In this document: positions 63,340 through 64,000 of the stretch, one piece after another
Position numbering within the stretch: the first letter of the stretch is position 1
Layout: each line of letters starts with the position of its first letter
Assembly (NCBI GenBank): GCA_015056145.1
Contig: SVGY01000001.1
Location: 372,001 to 436,000, forward strand
Direction of reading: 5' to 3'
Source: Clostridiales bacterium
Lineage (GTDB): Bacteria > Bacillota > Clostridia > Christensenellales > Aristaeellaceae
DNA length: 64,000 nt
Made by a program: the position numbers and the translations under genes
The notes under the pieces: generated by a model
Told to the model about the DNA's origin: nothing
Databases searched by the model: none
The model's input: the letters and a program-made list of their open reading frames with translations, nothing else

Positions 63340-64000
63340 TGTTCTTCCTCCTTGTTATTCTCTGATGAATTGCTTCCTGTTGCAAAGAAAAGGTATTCCA
63401 GAGGCAGGCAAAACACCATGACCTCGTAACACATTACCAGCATAATGCCGGCAAGCAGTCCCTTCCAGGGTGACGGACGCTTATCCTGGCCCTTGATCAT
63501 GCGCAGGAACGAAGCCGTCCCCGCAAGGGCATGGATACCCATACAGGACCAGAACACAAGTCCGCCCAGGATCTCCCATGCGCCTCCAGCCGGCAGCAGA
63601 ATCAGCGCAGAAAGAATCTCCACCGCAATTAGCCAGAACACTGTACGCCAACGGAGCGCCAGCATGGAAAAAATCACCGGCCGGGCGACCGTCACCTCTT
63701 TTTGGTTCTCGTCCCGGAGCAAAAGAAAGCTGCCATTGGCCCAGGTTACCCGAAGCAGCGTAAAAAGGGATGCAATCAGCGGTGTCCAGGTGATCACCTT
63801 TGGCAAAGCCGTCATCAACCCTTCTTCCAGCCTTGTGCCAAGAAGCAGCATCAGTTCCCTTTCCGCTTCGCTTCCGGCAAGCCCGGCGCTGGGTTCAGGC
63901 AGAAAACCGCCATAAACCAGGTACTCCATAAGGGAAGCTTTGTAAGGTAAGCTTTCCAGCCATGCACAGAAATGGGTCAGCATCCCCTGGATGATGCCTC
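63336..64000 (-). CDS. DUF2232 (YybS-like) membrane protein, 5' end cut by window edge
   Basis: At least 221 codons visible; the frame stays open to the right edge, so the start is probably outside. About four hydrophobic segments remain ([51 protein letters not shown]-type and [25 protein letters not shown]). The position before rplI and dnaB and the membrane layout match YybS. In Bacillus gdpP lies between yybS and rplI; here rplI overlaps directly, so gdpP is missing from this spot. An internal ATG at 63983 would give 215 aa but lacks a ribosome site in view. Confidence 0.8.
   Translation of the reverse strand, partial: GIIQGMLTHFCAWLESLPYKASLMEYLVYGGFLPEPSAGLAGSEAERELMLLLGTRLEEGLMTALPKVITWTPLIASLFTLLRVTWANGSFLLLRDENQKEVTVARPVIFSMLALRWRTVFWLIAVEILSALILLPAGGAWEILGGLVFWSCMGIHALAGTASFLRMIKGQDKRPSPWKGLLAGIMLVMCYEVMVFCLPLEYLFFATGSNSSENNKEEEQ

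Overview
The window looks like chromosomal DNA of a low- to mid-GC Gram-positive bacterium of the class Clostridia, probably from a gut or rumen. The evidence is AAGGAGG ribosome sites with frequent GTG and TTG starts, a T-box leader on ileS, a spoIIAA-spoIIAB-sigF operon with a sigma-H-like promoter, the Firmicutes order relA-dtd-MBL hydrolase-hemZ, the yybS-rplI-dnaB block, many TGnTATAAT promoters, and cytoplasmic plant-polysaccharide enzymes (GH10, GH31, permuted GH3). I cannot name the genus. No rRNA, tRNA, CRISPR array, prophage or intact transposase gene was seen. The DNA is gene-dense, in short unidirectional runs with many ATGA overlaps.

Layout. 1-3075: partial dus, an AI-2E-type transporter, a GNAT acetyltransferase and a DUF421 membrane protein. 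3257-5747: an operon of an initiating sugar-phosphate transferase and a split transketolase, followed by a 133-bp tandem repeat. 6122-8293: zinc-ribbon and TPM protein pair. 8448-14507: central and plant carbohydrate genes (pgi, Gfo/Idh/MocA oxidoreductase, GH31, divergent GH10 xylanase). 14834-16361: small secreted-protein operon divergent from an XRE regulator with a palindromic operator. 16441-27622: HD protein, Ig-like surface protein, leuA, comEA-like gene, ppk1-cysE-cysS operon, Nudix and epimerase genes. 27728-34004: T-box-ileS, methyltransferase, pseudouridine synthase and tgt. 34062-39517: secreted protein, HtrA protease, RmlC-like epimerase, permuted GH3. 39677-44053: two-component system co-transcribed with two unknown secreted proteins. 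44240-45655: spoIIA operon. 45917-49283: 48-aa ORF, zinc ribbon, DUF2974 hydrolase, S20 and AzlCD. 49319-52852: LemA-TPM fusion, TelA and XpaC. 53004-64000: glpK, hemZ, MBL hydrolase, dtd, relA, lipoprotein, yhaM, dnaB, rplI and yybS (cut by the right edge).

The most unusual finding is a 164-bp interspersed element present twice (14556-14719 and 25863-26026), with two differences between copies. Each copy sits inside a Rho-independent terminator, and the whole terminator stem-loop (23 bp and 27 bp, unrelated sequences) is exactly duplicated on both sides. This is the signature of a small non-autonomous mobile element that targets terminator hairpins and duplicates them. Other points worth a second look are a histone-H1-like Lys/Ala/Ser tail on polyphosphate kinase, a cysteine cluster at the end of CysE, an XRE-controlled operon starting with a 41-codon ORF, and a sensor kinase system translationally coupled to two unknown secreted proteins.
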